A DNA stretch of 64,000 bases from PALSA-911 sp963743035 (lineage in GTDB: Bacteria > Pseudomonadota > Alphaproteobacteria > Acetobacterales > Acetobacteraceae), in the NCBI GenBank assembly GCA_963743035.1, contig CAVUOB010000006.1, positions 401,786 to 465,785 on the forward strand. The letters are read 5' to 3'. The position numbers and the translations under genes are program-made. Shown piece by piece: positions 49,252 to 58,778 of the stretch; the stretch's first letter is position 1, and every line of letters begins with the position of its first letter. The notes under the pieces were generated by a model. The model was given only the letters and a program-made list of their open reading frames with translations. It was not told where the DNA came from and searched no databases.

Positions 49252-50035
49252 GGCCGGTGAACGCCGGCGCCCGCTTCTCCTGGAAGGCGCGCACGCCCTC
49301 GCGGAAATCGTTCGTGCCGGCGGATTCCTGCTGCAACTCGCGCTCCAGGTCGAGCTGGGTGGCGAGGTCGTTTTCGCCGGATGCCAGGAAGGCCTGCTTG
49401 ATGCGGCCCAGCGCTTCCGTCGGCTGCAAGGCCAGATGCGCGGCCAGGGCTTCGGCCTCGGCCATCAGCGCAGCGTCGTCCACGGCCTTGTAGATCATGC
49501 CCCAGGCCTCGGCCTGCTCGGCAGTGACGGGTTCGCCCAGCATGGCCAGCGCCTTGGCCCGCGCCTCGCCGACCAGCCTCGGCAGGAAGAAGCTGCCGCC
49601 GGCGTCGGGCACCAGGCCGATCTTGATGAAGGACTGGATGAAGCGGGCCGACCGCGCGGCCAGAACCAGGTCGCAGGCGAGCGCGATATTGGCCCCTGCC
49701 CCGGCCGCCACGCCGTTCACCGCGCAGACCACGGGAATGCGCATGCCGCGGATCCGCCGAACCACCGGATTCCAGCGGTTCAGGATGGCGCGCACGTCCG
49801 GCGCCTCGCCGTTCGGGCCGGGCATTACCTCCTCGCCCAGTTCCTGACCGGCGCAGAAGCCGCGGCCGGCGCCGGTCAGCAGCAGCGCCCGGCAGCCGGG
49901 ATCGGCCTCGGCGGCATCGAGCGCCGTCACCACACCGGCGTGCAGGTCGGGGTTCAGCGCATTCAGTTTTTCCGGCCGGTTCAGGATGATCTTCATCCAT
50001 CCGTTGCGCGGCTCGGTGATGACGGCTCGTTCCAT
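49244..50035 (-). CDS. paaG: 2-(1,2-epoxy-1,2-dihydrophenyl)acetyl-CoA isomerase PaaG
   Basis: 263 residues of the crotonase superfamily. Typical are RPEKLNALNPDLH, LLTGAGRGFCAGQELGEE (oxyanion hole) and CAVNGVAAGAGANIALACDLVLAA (second oxyanion/catalytic loop). PaaG opens the ring of the epoxide into oxepin-CoA. GGGGATAC lies just before the ATG at 50035. It is the first gene of the paaG-paaI-paaK block, upstream of paaI with an 8-base overlap. paaZ (ring hydrolase) is not in the window. Confidence 0.92.
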   Translation of the reverse strand: MERAVITEPRNGWMKIILNRPEKLNALNPDLHAGVVTALDAAEADPGCRALLLTGAGRGFCAGQELGEEVMPGPNGEAPDVRAILNRWNPVVRRIRGMRIPVVCAVNGVAAGAGANIALACDLVLAARSARFIQSFIKIGLVPDAGGSFFLPRLVGEARAKALAMLGEPVTAEQAEAWGMIYKAVDDAALMAEAEALAAHLALQPTEALGRIKQAFLASGENDLATQLDLERELQQESAGTNDFREGVRAFQEKRAPAFTGRG

Positions 50036-50225
50036 GCGTATCCCCCTCGAGACCTTGAAGCCTGCATCCAGCCACCGCGGCCCCTGCGGCGGCCGATCAC
50101 GATAGACTACCCGTGTCGGTGCGAATACGGGTCAAACCACGCCGCCCGCATCGTTGCATCCCTGATGCCTGTTCCCGGGCGCCTGTTCCCGGCCGCGCCA
50201 TTCTGGCACCCTGGCGCCGGCGATC

Positions 50226-51227
50226 ATGTCATCAGGGAGCAGGGCTGTGGCTGCGGAGGAAACCGAGCGGCGTCGGGCATCGCGCCATCGCGGCCGGCGG
50301 ATGGACCGGCGTTGGCGCCGGTCGATCGGTTTCAGCCTGGCACTGATCGGCCTGGTGGTGGCAGGGATCGGCGCGGAATGGAGCTTCGCCGTCTCGACCC
50401 TGGCGACCTGCGCCATCGGCCTCGGGTTCTTCTATCTGATCTTCCCGGGCGGGCTGCATTTCGGCGTGACGGTCGCCAATCTGCTGGCCTTCTATGCCTG
50501 CCTGTTCGAGTTCTTCCACGAAGCGAATTTCCCCGACGCGCCGCCGGCCTTCGTGGATGTGTCGTTCCTGCTGCCAGTGGTCGGCTTTCTCGGTGCCTGT
50601 TTCCTGCGTCGGGCGCGCATCGCCGCAATGATCAGGCAGCGCCGTACCACCCGCATGCTGCACCTGCCGCGCCTGACCCGCTGGGCGCCGGGCGTCGCCG
50701 CAATCGGCCTGGCATCATTTGTGGTGCCGGAATTCAGGCTGGGCCCCGGGAGCCAGGGCCTGGCGCTGGTAGTATCGATGGCCTGCATTGGCGGCTTCGT
50801 CGCCAATGCGGTCGGCGATGTTGTGCTGCTGCTGATGGACATCGCCATCGTGTTCGAAGGCGTGGGCCGCCGGCTCAATCGGCTGCTGATGCCGGTGATG
50901 GCGTTCCTGAGCTTGTACTGCCTGCTGGTGGTGGTGTTCGGCTGCCTGTACCGCATCGTCGACCTGCATGCCGAGCAGCCGCAATTTCTGGTGCATGGCG
51001 CCAGCGCGCCGATCGCCTTCAACGAGGCGCTGTATTTCAGCGTCATCACGCTGAGCACGCTGGGCTATGGCGACATTGTGCCGCTAGGCGCCCTGGTGCG
51101 CGCCCTGGCGGCGATGCAGGTGGTGATGGGCATCCTGATGCTGCTGTTCGGCTTCAGCGAGATCATGCGCGGCGCCGCGCAGGAGAATGAACCGGACGAT
51201 GCGCAGACCGGGCCGGAACGCGACTGA
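50226..51227 (+). CDS. Two-pore-domain-type potassium channel protein
   Basis: 333 residues with several hydrophobic segments: IGFSLALIGLVVAGIGAEW, FLGFFYLIF-like segment IGLGFFYLIFPGGLHFG, VTVANLLAFYACLFE, and further helices up to the pore. The selectivity filter is VITLSTLGYGDIVPLG with a pore helix (SVITLSTLGYGD), followed by MQVVMGILMLLFGFSEIM. The pore pattern is that of bacterial K+ channel (Ion_trans_2) proteins. The N-terminus is Arg-rich. It probably conducts K+ passively; no regulator domain (RCK) is apparent. It converges with the GNAT gene. Confidence 0.85.
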   Translation: MSSGSRAVAAEETERRRASRHRGRRMDRRWRRSIGFSLALIGLVVAGIGAEWSFAVSTLATCAIGLGFFYLIFPGGLHFGVTVANLLAFYACLFEFFHEANFPDAPPAFVDVSFLLPVVGFLGACFLRRARIAAMIRQRRTTRMLHLPRLTRWAPGVAAIGLASFVVPEFRLGPGSQGLALVVSMACIGGFVANAVGDVVLLLMDIAIVFEGVGRRLNRLLMPVMAFLSLYCLLVVVFGCLYRIVDLHAEQPQFLVHGASAPIAFNEALYFSVITLSTLGYGDIVPLGALVRALAAMQVVMGILMLLFGFSEIMRGAAQENEPDDAQTGPERD

Positions 51228-51239
51228 ACCGCCATCCGG

Positions 51240-51773
51240 TCAGGCCGCAGGCCGCGGCAGCTCCATCCTCGCCTCGATCACTTCCGCATCGCCCTGCAGG
51301 AAGGAAAGACTGAACCCAAGGCTGCGCGCGAGGTCGAGCATCGGCGTGTTGTCCGCCAGGATCTCCCCCACCACCTGCTGCACCCCGTGCTGCGGCGCCC
51401 ATTGCAGCAGGCGCTGCATCAGATGCGTGGCCAGTCCCCTGCCCTGCATGTCGTGCTGAACGGCCACCGCGAACTCGGCCACGCTCGGATCGTTCCCGCG
51501 TACCAGGCGCGCCACCCCGACGGTTTCGCCGGTCGCTTCGCGCACCGCGATGAACGCCATGTCGCGCTCGTAATCCAGCCGCGTGAACTTTGCCATCTGC
51601 GCCGGGGTCAGTTCGCGCACCGCGGCGAAGAAGCGAGAGCGGATGTCCTCCGGCGTCAGGCGATGGAAGAAGGCGTCATGCGCGGCAGCGTCGGTGGGGC
51701 GGATCGGACGGATGAGCAGATCCTCCTTCCCCGCTTCCCAATGCTCTTCCAGTTCCACCGGATAGCGCGTCAT
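51240..51773 (-). CDS. GNAT family N-acetyltransferase, Pat-like
   Basis: 177 residues. The start is the ATG at 51773, preceded by GGAGGTGA, a nearly perfect ribosome site; longer frames are rejected. The sequence LLIRPIRPTDAAAHDAFFHRLTPEDIRSRFF and QGRGLATHLMQRLLQWA (acetyl-CoA-binding Q/R-x-x-G-x-G/A) are typical of the acetyltransferase domain found at the C-terminus of Pat protein acetyltransferases. The N-terminal acyl-CoA-synthetase-like part of Pat is absent, so it is a stand-alone enzyme of the kind that may acetylate small molecules or proteins. Confidence 0.9.
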   Translation of the reverse strand: MTRYPVELEEHWEAGKEDLLIRPIRPTDAAAHDAFFHRLTPEDIRSRFFAAVRELTPAQMAKFTRLDYERDMAFIAVREATGETVGVARLVRGNDPSVAEFAVAVQHDMQGRGLATHLMQRLLQWAPQHGVQQVVGEILADNTPMLDLARSLGFSLSFLQGDAEVIEARMELPRPAA

Positions 51774-51945
51774 TTCACCTCCCCAGGCCCGCACGATACG
51801 GGGTTCGGACACGAGATCCTGAACAGGTTCCGTCTTAAAACAGAACCCGCCCGCCCGGTAGCTGACGGCAGAACCTTTCTTTACAGCCACGGCCGCCGGC
51901 TGGCAGCCTGACATATCGCAGGCCCGCGCATACAAGAGAGGCAAC

Positions 51946-53172
51946 ATGGATCTGGTCATCCGCAACGCACGCCTATCTAACGCCCCCGATAGGCCCCCCG
52001 TGGACGTTGGCATCGAGGCCGGCCGGATCGTTGCGATCGCACCGGATATCGCCGCCGACGCCAGCAGCTACGATGCCGCGGGATGTCTCGTCTGCGCGGG
52101 ACTTGTCGAGACGCATATCCATCTCGACAAGTCGCGCATCATCGACCGCTGTGCGCCCGAGGACGGCCGCAATGCCAATGCCGTCGCGCGGGTCGCGGCC
52201 GTCAAGCACGGTTTCACCGTGGCGGATGTCTATCAGCGCGCCAGCCAGACGCTGGAGAGCTGCATCAAGCACGGCACCACGCGGATGCGGACGCATGTGG
52301 AACTCGATCCGGGCGTGGAGATGCGCAGCTTCGAGGCGCTGGAGCAGCTGCGCCGCGACTATGCCTGGGCCATCGACATCGAGCTTTGCGTCTTCCCGCA
52401 GGAGGGCCTGACCAACAATAAGCGGGCCGACGAATTGCTCGTGGAGGCGCTGAAACGCGGCGCCAAGGTGATCGGCGCGGCGCCCAACTACGATCCCGAC
52501 AAGAGCGGCCAGATCCACCGGATCTTCGATCTGGCGCGGGCCTTTGATGTCGATATCGACATGCATCTGGACTCCGGCAACAGCCCGGCCGACATGGACA
52601 TCCATCTGGTCTGCGAGCTCACCCGTAAATACGGTCTTGGCGGGCGCGTCGCCGTCGGCCATGGCTGCAAATATTCGACGCTGCCCCCCGCCGACCTGAC
52701 AAAACTGGCGTCCGAAATGGCCGATGCCGGCGTGGCCGTGACCGTGCTTCCCGCCACCGACCTGTTCATGATGGCACGCGACCAGGACCATAGCCTGCGC
52801 CGCGGCGTCGCCGATGCGAACCGGCTCGTGGAGCACGGCGTCAATTGCTCGATCTCCAGCAACAACATCCTCAACCCGTTCACCCCGCTGGGGGACGGCA
52901 ACCTGATCCGCATGGCCAATATGCAGGCGAATGTCAGCCAGATCGGCGAGCCGCACCGGCTGCGCGACTGCTTCGCCATGCTGACCGACCGGTCCGCGAA
53001 GCTGATGAACCTGCAGGATTACGGCATCGCCGTCGGCAATCCGGCCGATATCGTCGTCATCGACGCGGCCACGCCGGAACAGGCCATCGCCGAGATCTGC
53101 GCCCCTCTGGCTGCCTTCAAGCGTGGCGTGCAGACGCTCACGCGCCCGCGGGCGGAACTGCACCGGCCGTAG
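51946..53172 (+). CDS. Amidohydrolase family protein, cytosine deaminase-like
   Basis: 408 residues of the metal-dependent amidohydrolase (TIM barrel) family. Metal ligands are in GLVETHIHLDKSRII (H-x-H), IDMHLDSGN and GHGCKYST (His), and LPATDLFMMARDQDH (Asp/His). The overall pattern resembles bacterial cytosine or isoguanine deaminases. An overlap in the N-terminus with the divergent GNAT gene region is only by position: the two starts face away, 172 bases apart. It is followed by an Hsp70-like gene. The exact substrate is not determined. Confidence 0.87.
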   Translation: MDLVIRNARLSNAPDRPPVDVGIEAGRIVAIAPDIAADASSYDAAGCLVCAGLVETHIHLDKSRIIDRCAPEDGRNANAVARVAAVKHGFTVADVYQRASQTLESCIKHGTTRMRTHVELDPGVEMRSFEALEQLRRDYAWAIDIELCVFPQEGLTNNKRADELLVEALKRGAKVIGAAPNYDPDKSGQIHRIFDLARAFDVDIDMHLDSGNSPADMDIHLVCELTRKYGLGGRVAVGHGCKYSTLPPADLTKLASEMADAGVAVTVLPATDLFMMARDQDHSLRRGVADANRLVEHGVNCSISSNNILNPFTPLGDGNLIRMANMQANVSQIGEPHRLRDCFAMLTDRSAKLMNLQDYGIAVGNPADIVVIDAATPEQAIAEICAPLAAFKRGVQTLTRPRAELHRP

Positions 53173-53256
53173 GAACGGCGCCCCGCGCACACAAGACTTG
53201 CATCCGCCGGCCCACTGGGCTTGAACCCTCCCCCTCCGGCGGAATGGGATGGACGC

Positions 53257-54537
53257 GTGACACGGCTGATCGGCATCGATTTCGGCACCACCAACAGCGT
53301 GGTTGCCAGCCTGGAGCCGGATGGCAGCGTACGCACGACCAGCTACCCGGTCGGCCAGGCCAGGCTGGATGTGTTCCGCACCGTGCTGTGCTTCTGGAAC
53401 GAGAAGGCCGGCGCCAGCACCAAGCTGCGCCATGCCGCCGGCCCCTATGCGGTCCAGGCCTATTTGGATGATCCGCTGGACAGCCGGCTGATCATGTCGA
53501 TGAAGACCTACCTGGCCCAGCGCAGCTTCACCCGGACCAACATCTTCGGGCGCATCTTCACGCTGGAACAGATGGTCTCGCTGTTTCTCGGCGGCCTGCT
53601 GGCCGATGGCGATGCCGGCGCGCATGTGGTCGCCGGCCGACCCGTTCGCTTCGCCGGCGAGCTGGCCGACGATACGCTCGGCGAGGCGCGGCTGCGCGCT
53701 TCCTTCGCGGAAGCCGGGTTCGCCACCATCGACACCGCGCTGGAACCGGAAGCGGCCGGCTATCGTTTCGCCCGCGAGCTGGGGACGCCGGCGACCGTTC
53801 TGGTGGGCGATTTCGGCGGCGGCACCAGCGATTTTTCCGTCATGCGCTTCGATCCGCACGGCCCGGCGCGGGTGATCCCGCTGGGCCATGCCGGCATCGG
53901 CATCGCCGGCGACACGTTCGACTACCGTATCATCGACCGGGTGGTCTCGCCCTTGCTGGGCAAGGGCGATTCCTATTCGGTGATGGGCACGCAATTGCCG
54001 GTGCCGCCGGAATATTTCGCCGGCTTCGCCCGCTGGCACCGCCTGTCGCTCATGCGCACCCCGCGCACGCTGCGCGCCATCGAGGAGGTGGCGGCCGCCA
54101 GCGCCCATCCGCACCGGCTGCGCACGCTGATCCGCCTGATCGAGGACGAGCTCGGCTACCAGCTCTACCAGACCGTCAGCGCCGTGAAGACCGAGCTGTC
54201 GCACAGCGAGACGGCCGTGCTGCGCTTCGCCCATGACGACTTCGCCATCGAGCGCAGCATCGCCCGAGACGAATTCGAAGCCTGGATTGCCGACGATCTG
54301 CGCCGGATGTCGGCCACGGTTGATCAGGCACTGGCATCCGCGCGCCTGCGGGCAGACGAGATCGACCGGGTGTTTCTGACCGGCGGCACGTCCTTCGTGC
54401 CGGCGGTGCGCGCCCTGTTCGAGCGCAGATTCGGCGCGGAAAAAGTATCCGGCGGCGGCGAATTCGTTTCCGTGGCGGAAGGCCTGGCGCTGATCGGTCG
54501 CGACCGGGCGGGCCGCGGGATGCTGGCGGGCGCGTGA
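53257..54537 (+). CDS. Hsp70 family protein, YegD-like
   Basis: About 426 residues of the actin/Hsp70 superfamily. The N-terminal phosphate-binding motif is LIGIDFGTTNSVVASLE, then VLVGDFGGGTSDFSVMRF (phosphate 2), and VFLTGGTSFVPAVRALFERRFG (adenosine motif). The substrate-binding domain of DnaK is missing, as in YegD. The GTG at 53257 is chosen over a TTG 36 bases upstream because GGGATGG sits nearby and the family begins at IGIDFG. It lies after the amidohydrolase on the same strand after 84 bases. YegD relatives are ATP-binding proteins of unknown function. Confidence 0.88.
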   Translation: MTRLIGIDFGTTNSVVASLEPDGSVRTTSYPVGQARLDVFRTVLCFWNEKAGASTKLRHAAGPYAVQAYLDDPLDSRLIMSMKTYLAQRSFTRTNIFGRIFTLEQMVSLFLGGLLADGDAGAHVVAGRPVRFAGELADDTLGEARLRASFAEAGFATIDTALEPEAAGYRFARELGTPATVLVGDFGGGTSDFSVMRFDPHGPARVIPLGHAGIGIAGDTFDYRIIDRVVSPLLGKGDSYSVMGTQLPVPPEYFAGFARWHRLSLMRTPRTLRAIEEVAAASAHPHRLRTLIRLIEDELGYQLYQTVSAVKTELSHSETAVLRFAHDDFAIERSIARDEFEAWIADDLRRMSATVDQALASARLRADEIDRVFLTGGTSFVPAVRALFERRFGAEKVSGGGEFVSVAEGLALIGRDRAGRGMLAGA

Positions 54538-54982
54538 CGAGCCGATCGCCGCGACGGGATGGTGACGCCTCCACCTGACCCAGCGCCCGCCGGCACCTGA
54601 CTGCCAGCCCCCGCATGCCGCACGCCTCGGCGGGGCCGTTACGATTGTCTCAGGCGACAGGATCGTGGCGCGAGTGACGGATGGCCAAGCGCCCGGGATC
54701 AATGTCCGTTCCGATCAGCCCGGCGTGGGGCAGCTCCCCGCCGGCGGGGAACTCGGCCAGGCCCCAATGGATAGGCGCCGCACGAATTCCCGTGGATCCC
54801 GCACATGGCATTCGCGGCGAGCCATCGGGAATGCCTTTCGTCGCATCTTTCCCTTTACACGCAAGGCTCTGCTCAGCGTATACTCCGCACCACCGACAAT
54901 ACTCGGCATAACGGAAAATTCAACTGCAAGTCATATAGAATCGTGATATTACAAAGAAACCGGTAATTGCATCGGAGTTATC
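54538..54982. other. Intergenic region before the large repeat protein, with candidate promoter
   Basis: 445 bases without a supported gene. A palindrome CCCCGCCGGCGGGG is at 54736-54749. TTACAC (54855-54860) and TATACT (54879-54884) are separated by 18 bases and may be the promoter of the large gene at 54983, about 100 bases downstream. The last ~80 bases are AT-rich. The ribosome site GGAG lies just before that gene's ATG. Confidence 0.45.
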
Positions 54983-57900
54983 ATGAGTGCCTCGCAACTC
55001 ACCCTGCATTCTGCTGTCAGCACCACGGCGTTTCAAGATTCCATCGGCGTAAATACTCATCTCGACTTCACAACTTCCGCCTATACCAATCTCGGGGCGG
55101 TCGAGGCAGCGCTCGCATATCTCGACATCGACCATGTCCGGGACGGGTTTGGGTCGCCGACATCGGCTCCTCTGTTTCAGACCCTCGCGCTCCAGGGGGT
55201 TAAGTTCGACTTCGTCCTCCTGCCGAGCTTGCCGATCGCCACGCAGCTTTCCCTGATCGAGGCGAATGCCTCCATCGCCGACCTGATCGAGGGACCGAAC
55301 GAGTCCGATATCTGGACCGGTTCCTACAACGGACTGACCGGGCTGGACGCAACGGCGGCAATGCAGCAGGACGTCTATAACTTCGTTCAGTCCAGCGCCG
55401 CCCTGGCCGGAACGCCGGTACTGCAGGCCAGCATGGCGCACACCGCCTCGTTCGCCCAGGTAGGGGACCTGTCGGCCTATTCCAACTACGCCAACATCCA
55501 CGCCTATTTCGGCACCGGCAATCCGCCGGGTCCGAGCCTGCCTGTCTTGCTGGCGCAAGCCCAGCTCATCTCCCCGGGCCAACCCGCCATCGCCAGCGAG
55601 GGCGGCTACTATACATTGGCCGATACGACGGACGGCATCAGCCAGCTGGCGCAGGCGAAGGACATCCTGAACCTTCTGTTCGATGATTGGAACGCCGGGA
55701 TCTCCCGCACCTATCTCTACGAACTCGCGGATGAGAACCCTGATCCAAACAGCAACACGCCGAACCTGCATTACGGCCTGTACAATACCGATTGGACGCC
55801 GAAGCCTGCCGCGATCGCACTGCATAACCTGACCAGCCTGCTCGCCAGTACCGGCAGCACGCCGATCGGCTCGCTCGCCTACCAGGTCAGCGGGCTGCCC
55901 GGCACCGGGCAGCAGCTCCTGCTGGAGCGTGCGGACGGCAGCTTCGTGATCACCGTATGGAATGATGCCCGCAACTGGAATCCCGCGACGATGACCGATA
56001 TCCCGGACGCCGGGGTCCCGGTCTCGCTCGACCTTGAACAATCCTACCAGACCATTTCGATCTACGATCCGCTGGTCAGTGCGACGGTGCCGATCGCCAC
56101 CTATACCGACACGCGGCATGTCGACCTGTCGCTGCTGGACCACCCGGTCCTGATCGTGCTGTCGCCCGAGCTGGCGCCGGTGCAATCGCTGACCTCGGTG
56201 GTGACCAACACGGTGGCCGAGGGCACATCGCTCGGCAATCTCTGGTCGCAGATCATCGCGGCCGGGCAGCTGGTGGATCCCGGCCGCACCCTGACGATCA
56301 CCTCCGTCACGCTGACCAGCACCCGTGGCTACGTGGTCTTCGATGCCGCCGACCAGTCCCTCACCTATCTCGCCAACGGCTACGATTCCAAGGCCGCGGT
56401 GGACAGCTTCAGCTATGTCCTGACCAACTCGTTCGGGGAAACGGTCTCCGGGCTGTACAACGTCACCATCACCGGGCCGACCATGCCGACGGTGCTCAGC
56501 ACGGTCGCCGGTGCTACCGTCTATGCCTCTGCCGCGGGGATGCGCCTGATCAGCGAAGCCAGCGGCCAGAAGCTGAACGGCAGCGCCGCAGGGGGCGACC
56601 TGTTCTTTGCCGGTCCCGACACGGTGGTCGCGGCGTACGGGCTCGGCAACACCATCATCGCCGCACCCGGCAACCACGCCCACATCGCCACCGGCGCGGG
56701 CGGCGCCACGGTGCGGATGGGCGATGGCAACCAGACCGTGGTCGCTCCCGGCGCGGGCAACACCATTACCCTCGGCACCGGCAACAGCAGCGTATCGGCG
56801 ATCGGCGGCCACGAGGTGGTGACGATCGCCGGCGGCAACAACACGGTCTATGTCACCGGCGGCAGCAACAGCGTCACGACCGGGTCCGGCACGGACACGA
56901 TCACCGCCCTTGGCGGCAACGCCGTTATCCACACGGGTGACGGCAACAAGACGATCACCGTGTCACTGACCGGCAACACGATCGTCACGGGGTCCGGAAA
57001 CGACGTCATCACGGGCTCGGCCGGCGCGTCGACGATCGATGCCGGGGCAGGCAACGACATCATCCGCTTCGGCGGCAGCGGCAGCACCATCATCGGCGGC
57101 CTCGGCGACGACCAGATCTATGACAGCGGCACCAACAACACCATCGTGCTGAACGGCGCCGGGGAAGGCACCGACCAGATCTACGGCAACATTCCCACCA
57201 ACGGCGAGATCTACGACCTGCGCACCGCCCTGGCCGCCACGGCGTGGACCGGTACCGCGGCAACCATCGGCAACTTCCTGCAGGTCACCACCACGTCCGG
57301 CAACACCACGGTGTGGATCAACCCCACCGGGGTTGCCGGCGCGGCCAGCTATGCCGTCGCGGTCCTGCACGCCACGGGCACGATGACGCTCGCCTCGCTC
57401 CTGCAACGGTCCGACCTGTCGCTGACCGCATCGCCGGAAGTCTCGGTGGCCGAAGGGCAGAGCCTGCCGGACCTCTGGTCCACCCTGATCGCCGTCGCCC
57501 AGCAGGCCGATCCCTGGAACCTCGGCACCTATACGATCACCAGCATCGATACCACGGGCATGTCGGGCTACGCCCAGCTGGACACTGCCGGGCAGACGCT
57601 GAGTTACGAGGCAAGCGGCTACAACGCCGCGGCACCGACCGACAGCTTCGGGTTCGTGTTGACGGACGGGCTGGGGCACACCATCACCGGCAGCCTCACC
57701 CTGGATATCAACGGGGCGGCGATGCCGACGGTGACATCGTCGGTCGCCGGCGCCACGGTTCGCGCCACGGCGGCCGGCATGCGGCTGATCAGCGGCGCCG
57801 CGGGGCAGTTGCTGGTGGGCTCGACTGCCGGGAACACCACCGTGTTCGCGGGCACCGATGGACGGGTGCTGCTGTATTCCTACGGCAACACCGTCTACGT

Positions 57901-58768
57901 CCTGCCCGGGTCGCACAGCATCATCGGCGGGAAAGGCGACGCAACGATCATCCTCGGCACAGGCGACGGCACGGTCAACATCGCCGGTACCGGCAACAGC
58001 ATCACGGCCGGCGACGGGAACTACAAGATCTCCGGCGGGGGCGGAAATGCAACCATCACCCTCGGAGGCGGCAACAACACCGTGACCGTCAGCGGCGCGG
58101 ACAACGTGATCCAGGTCGGCAACGGCCAGAACACGATCAACGCAGGCAGCGGCAACCAGTCGATCACGGTGGCCGGCGGACCCTCCACGATCACCCTGGG
58201 CGGGGCCGGCAACACGGTGACCACCGGTGCGGGGGACACCACGATCATCGCCACAGGGTCGGCCAGCACCTTCACCACCGGCAGCGGCAACGACGTGCTG
58301 AGGATATCGGGCAGCGGCAACACCATCACCACCGGCGATGGCGACGACACCGTCATCGCGTTCGGCGGCGGCAACTGGATCAGCACCGGCGCGGGTGACG
58401 ACGTGATCCGCTTCGCGGGATCCGGCAGCGTCATCGATGCCGGGCCCGGGAACGATATGCTGTACGACAGCGGCAGCAACAACACGCTGGTGCTGAACGC
58501 CGCCGGCAAGGGCATCGACCAGATCTTTGGCTACGTCCTGACCAACGGGGACCTGCTTGATTTGCGCCCCGCCATGGCCCAGACCGCCTGGACGGGCAGC
58601 GCCGCAACCGCGGGACAATTCCTCTCCGTCCGCTCGGACGGGATCAACGCCACCATCTCGATGAACAATACCGGCGTGGCCGGCGCGCCCACCAGCGACA
58701 TCGCAGTGCTGCACGGCACGGGCAATGTAACGCTGGCCGGCCTCCTCCCGCACGTGCTACTGACATGA
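54983..58768 (+). CDS. Large secreted-type protein with glycoside-hydrolase-like domain and RTX-like glycine-rich repeats
   Basis: 1261 residues. Residues ~1-300 look like a TIM-barrel glycosidase (clan GH-A): Glu107 in LIEGPNESDI and Glu206 in IASEGGYY are candidate acid/base and nucleophile. The rest has two parallel halves (~405-830 and ~830-1255). Each opens with a cadherin-like linker (VAEGTSLGNLWSQII and VAEGQSLPDLWSTLI), then SVAGATV and AAGMRLIS elements, then a long stretch of NTIT-x-G-x-GN turns resembling RTX Ca2+ beta-rolls. Each ends with an LDLR(T/P)A...TAWTG and AVLHxTG-x-x-TLA(S/G)LL block. No N-terminal signal is seen, fitting type I secretion, but no transporter is in the window. 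GH activity is inferred. Confidence 0.82.
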   Translation: MSASQLTLHSAVSTTAFQDSIGVNTHLDFTTSAYTNLGAVEAALAYLDIDHVRDGFGSPTSAPLFQTLALQGVKFDFVLLPSLPIATQLSLIEANASIADLIEGPNESDIWTGSYNGLTGLDATAAMQQDVYNFVQSSAALAGTPVLQASMAHTASFAQVGDLSAYSNYANIHAYFGTGNPPGPSLPVLLAQAQLISPGQPAIASEGGYYTLADTTDGISQLAQAKDILNLLFDDWNAGISRTYLYELADENPDPNSNTPNLHYGLYNTDWTPKPAAIALHNLTSLLASTGSTPIGSLAYQVSGLPGTGQQLLLERADGSFVITVWNDARNWNPATMTDIPDAGVPVSLDLEQSYQTISIYDPLVSATVPIATYTDTRHVDLSLLDHPVLIVLSPELAPVQSLTSVVTNTVAEGTSLGNLWSQIIAAGQLVDPGRTLTITSVTLTSTRGYVVFDAADQSLTYLANGYDSKAAVDSFSYVLTNSFGETVSGLYNVTITGPTMPTVLSTVAGATVYASAAGMRLISEASGQKLNGSAAGGDLFFAGPDTVVAAYGLGNTIIAAPGNHAHIATGAGGATVRMGDGNQTVVAPGAGNTITLGTGNSSVSAIGGHEVVTIAGGNNTVYVTGGSNSVTTGSGTDTITALGGNAVIHTGDGNKTITVSLTGNTIVTGSGNDVITGSAGASTIDAGAGNDIIRFGGSGSTIIGGLGDDQIYDSGTNNTIVLNGAGEGTDQIYGNIPTNGEIYDLRTALAATAWTGTAATIGNFLQVTTTSGNTTVWINPTGVAGAASYAVAVLHATGTMTLASLLQRSDLSLTASPEVSVAEGQSLPDLWSTLIAVAQQADPWNLGTYTITSIDTTGMSGYAQLDTAGQTLSYEASGYNAAAPTDSFGFVLTDGLGHTITGSLTLDINGAAMPTVTSSVAGATVRATAAGMRLISGAAGQLLVGSTAGNTTVFAGTDGRVLLYSYGNTVYVLPGSHSIIGGKGDATIILGTGDGTVNIAGTGNSITAGDGNYKISGGGGNATITLGGGNNTVTVSGADNVIQVGNGQNTINAGSGNQSITVAGGPSTITLGGAGNTVTTGAGDTTIIATGSASTFTTGSGNDVLRISGSGNTITTGDGDDTVIAFGGGNWISTGAGDDVIRFAGSGSVIDAGPGNDMLYDSGSNNTLVLNAAGKGIDQIFGYVLTNGDLLDLRPAMAQTAWTGSAATAGQFLSVRSDGINATISMNNTGVAGAPTSDIAVLHGTGNVTLAGLLPHVLLT

Positions 58769-58778
58769 TCGTGCAATC

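Noticed and set aside
51973..54702. A 909-residue open frame on the reverse strand
   Set aside because: It is the antisense of the amidohydrolase and Hsp70-like genes, with no family motifs and His/Arg/Gly-rich text typical of GC-rich shadow frames.
54920..56932. A 670-residue reverse-strand open frame under the large repeat protein
   Set aside because: It is opposite the repeat gene, with no recognisable domain; the forward gene has start, ribosome site and domains.
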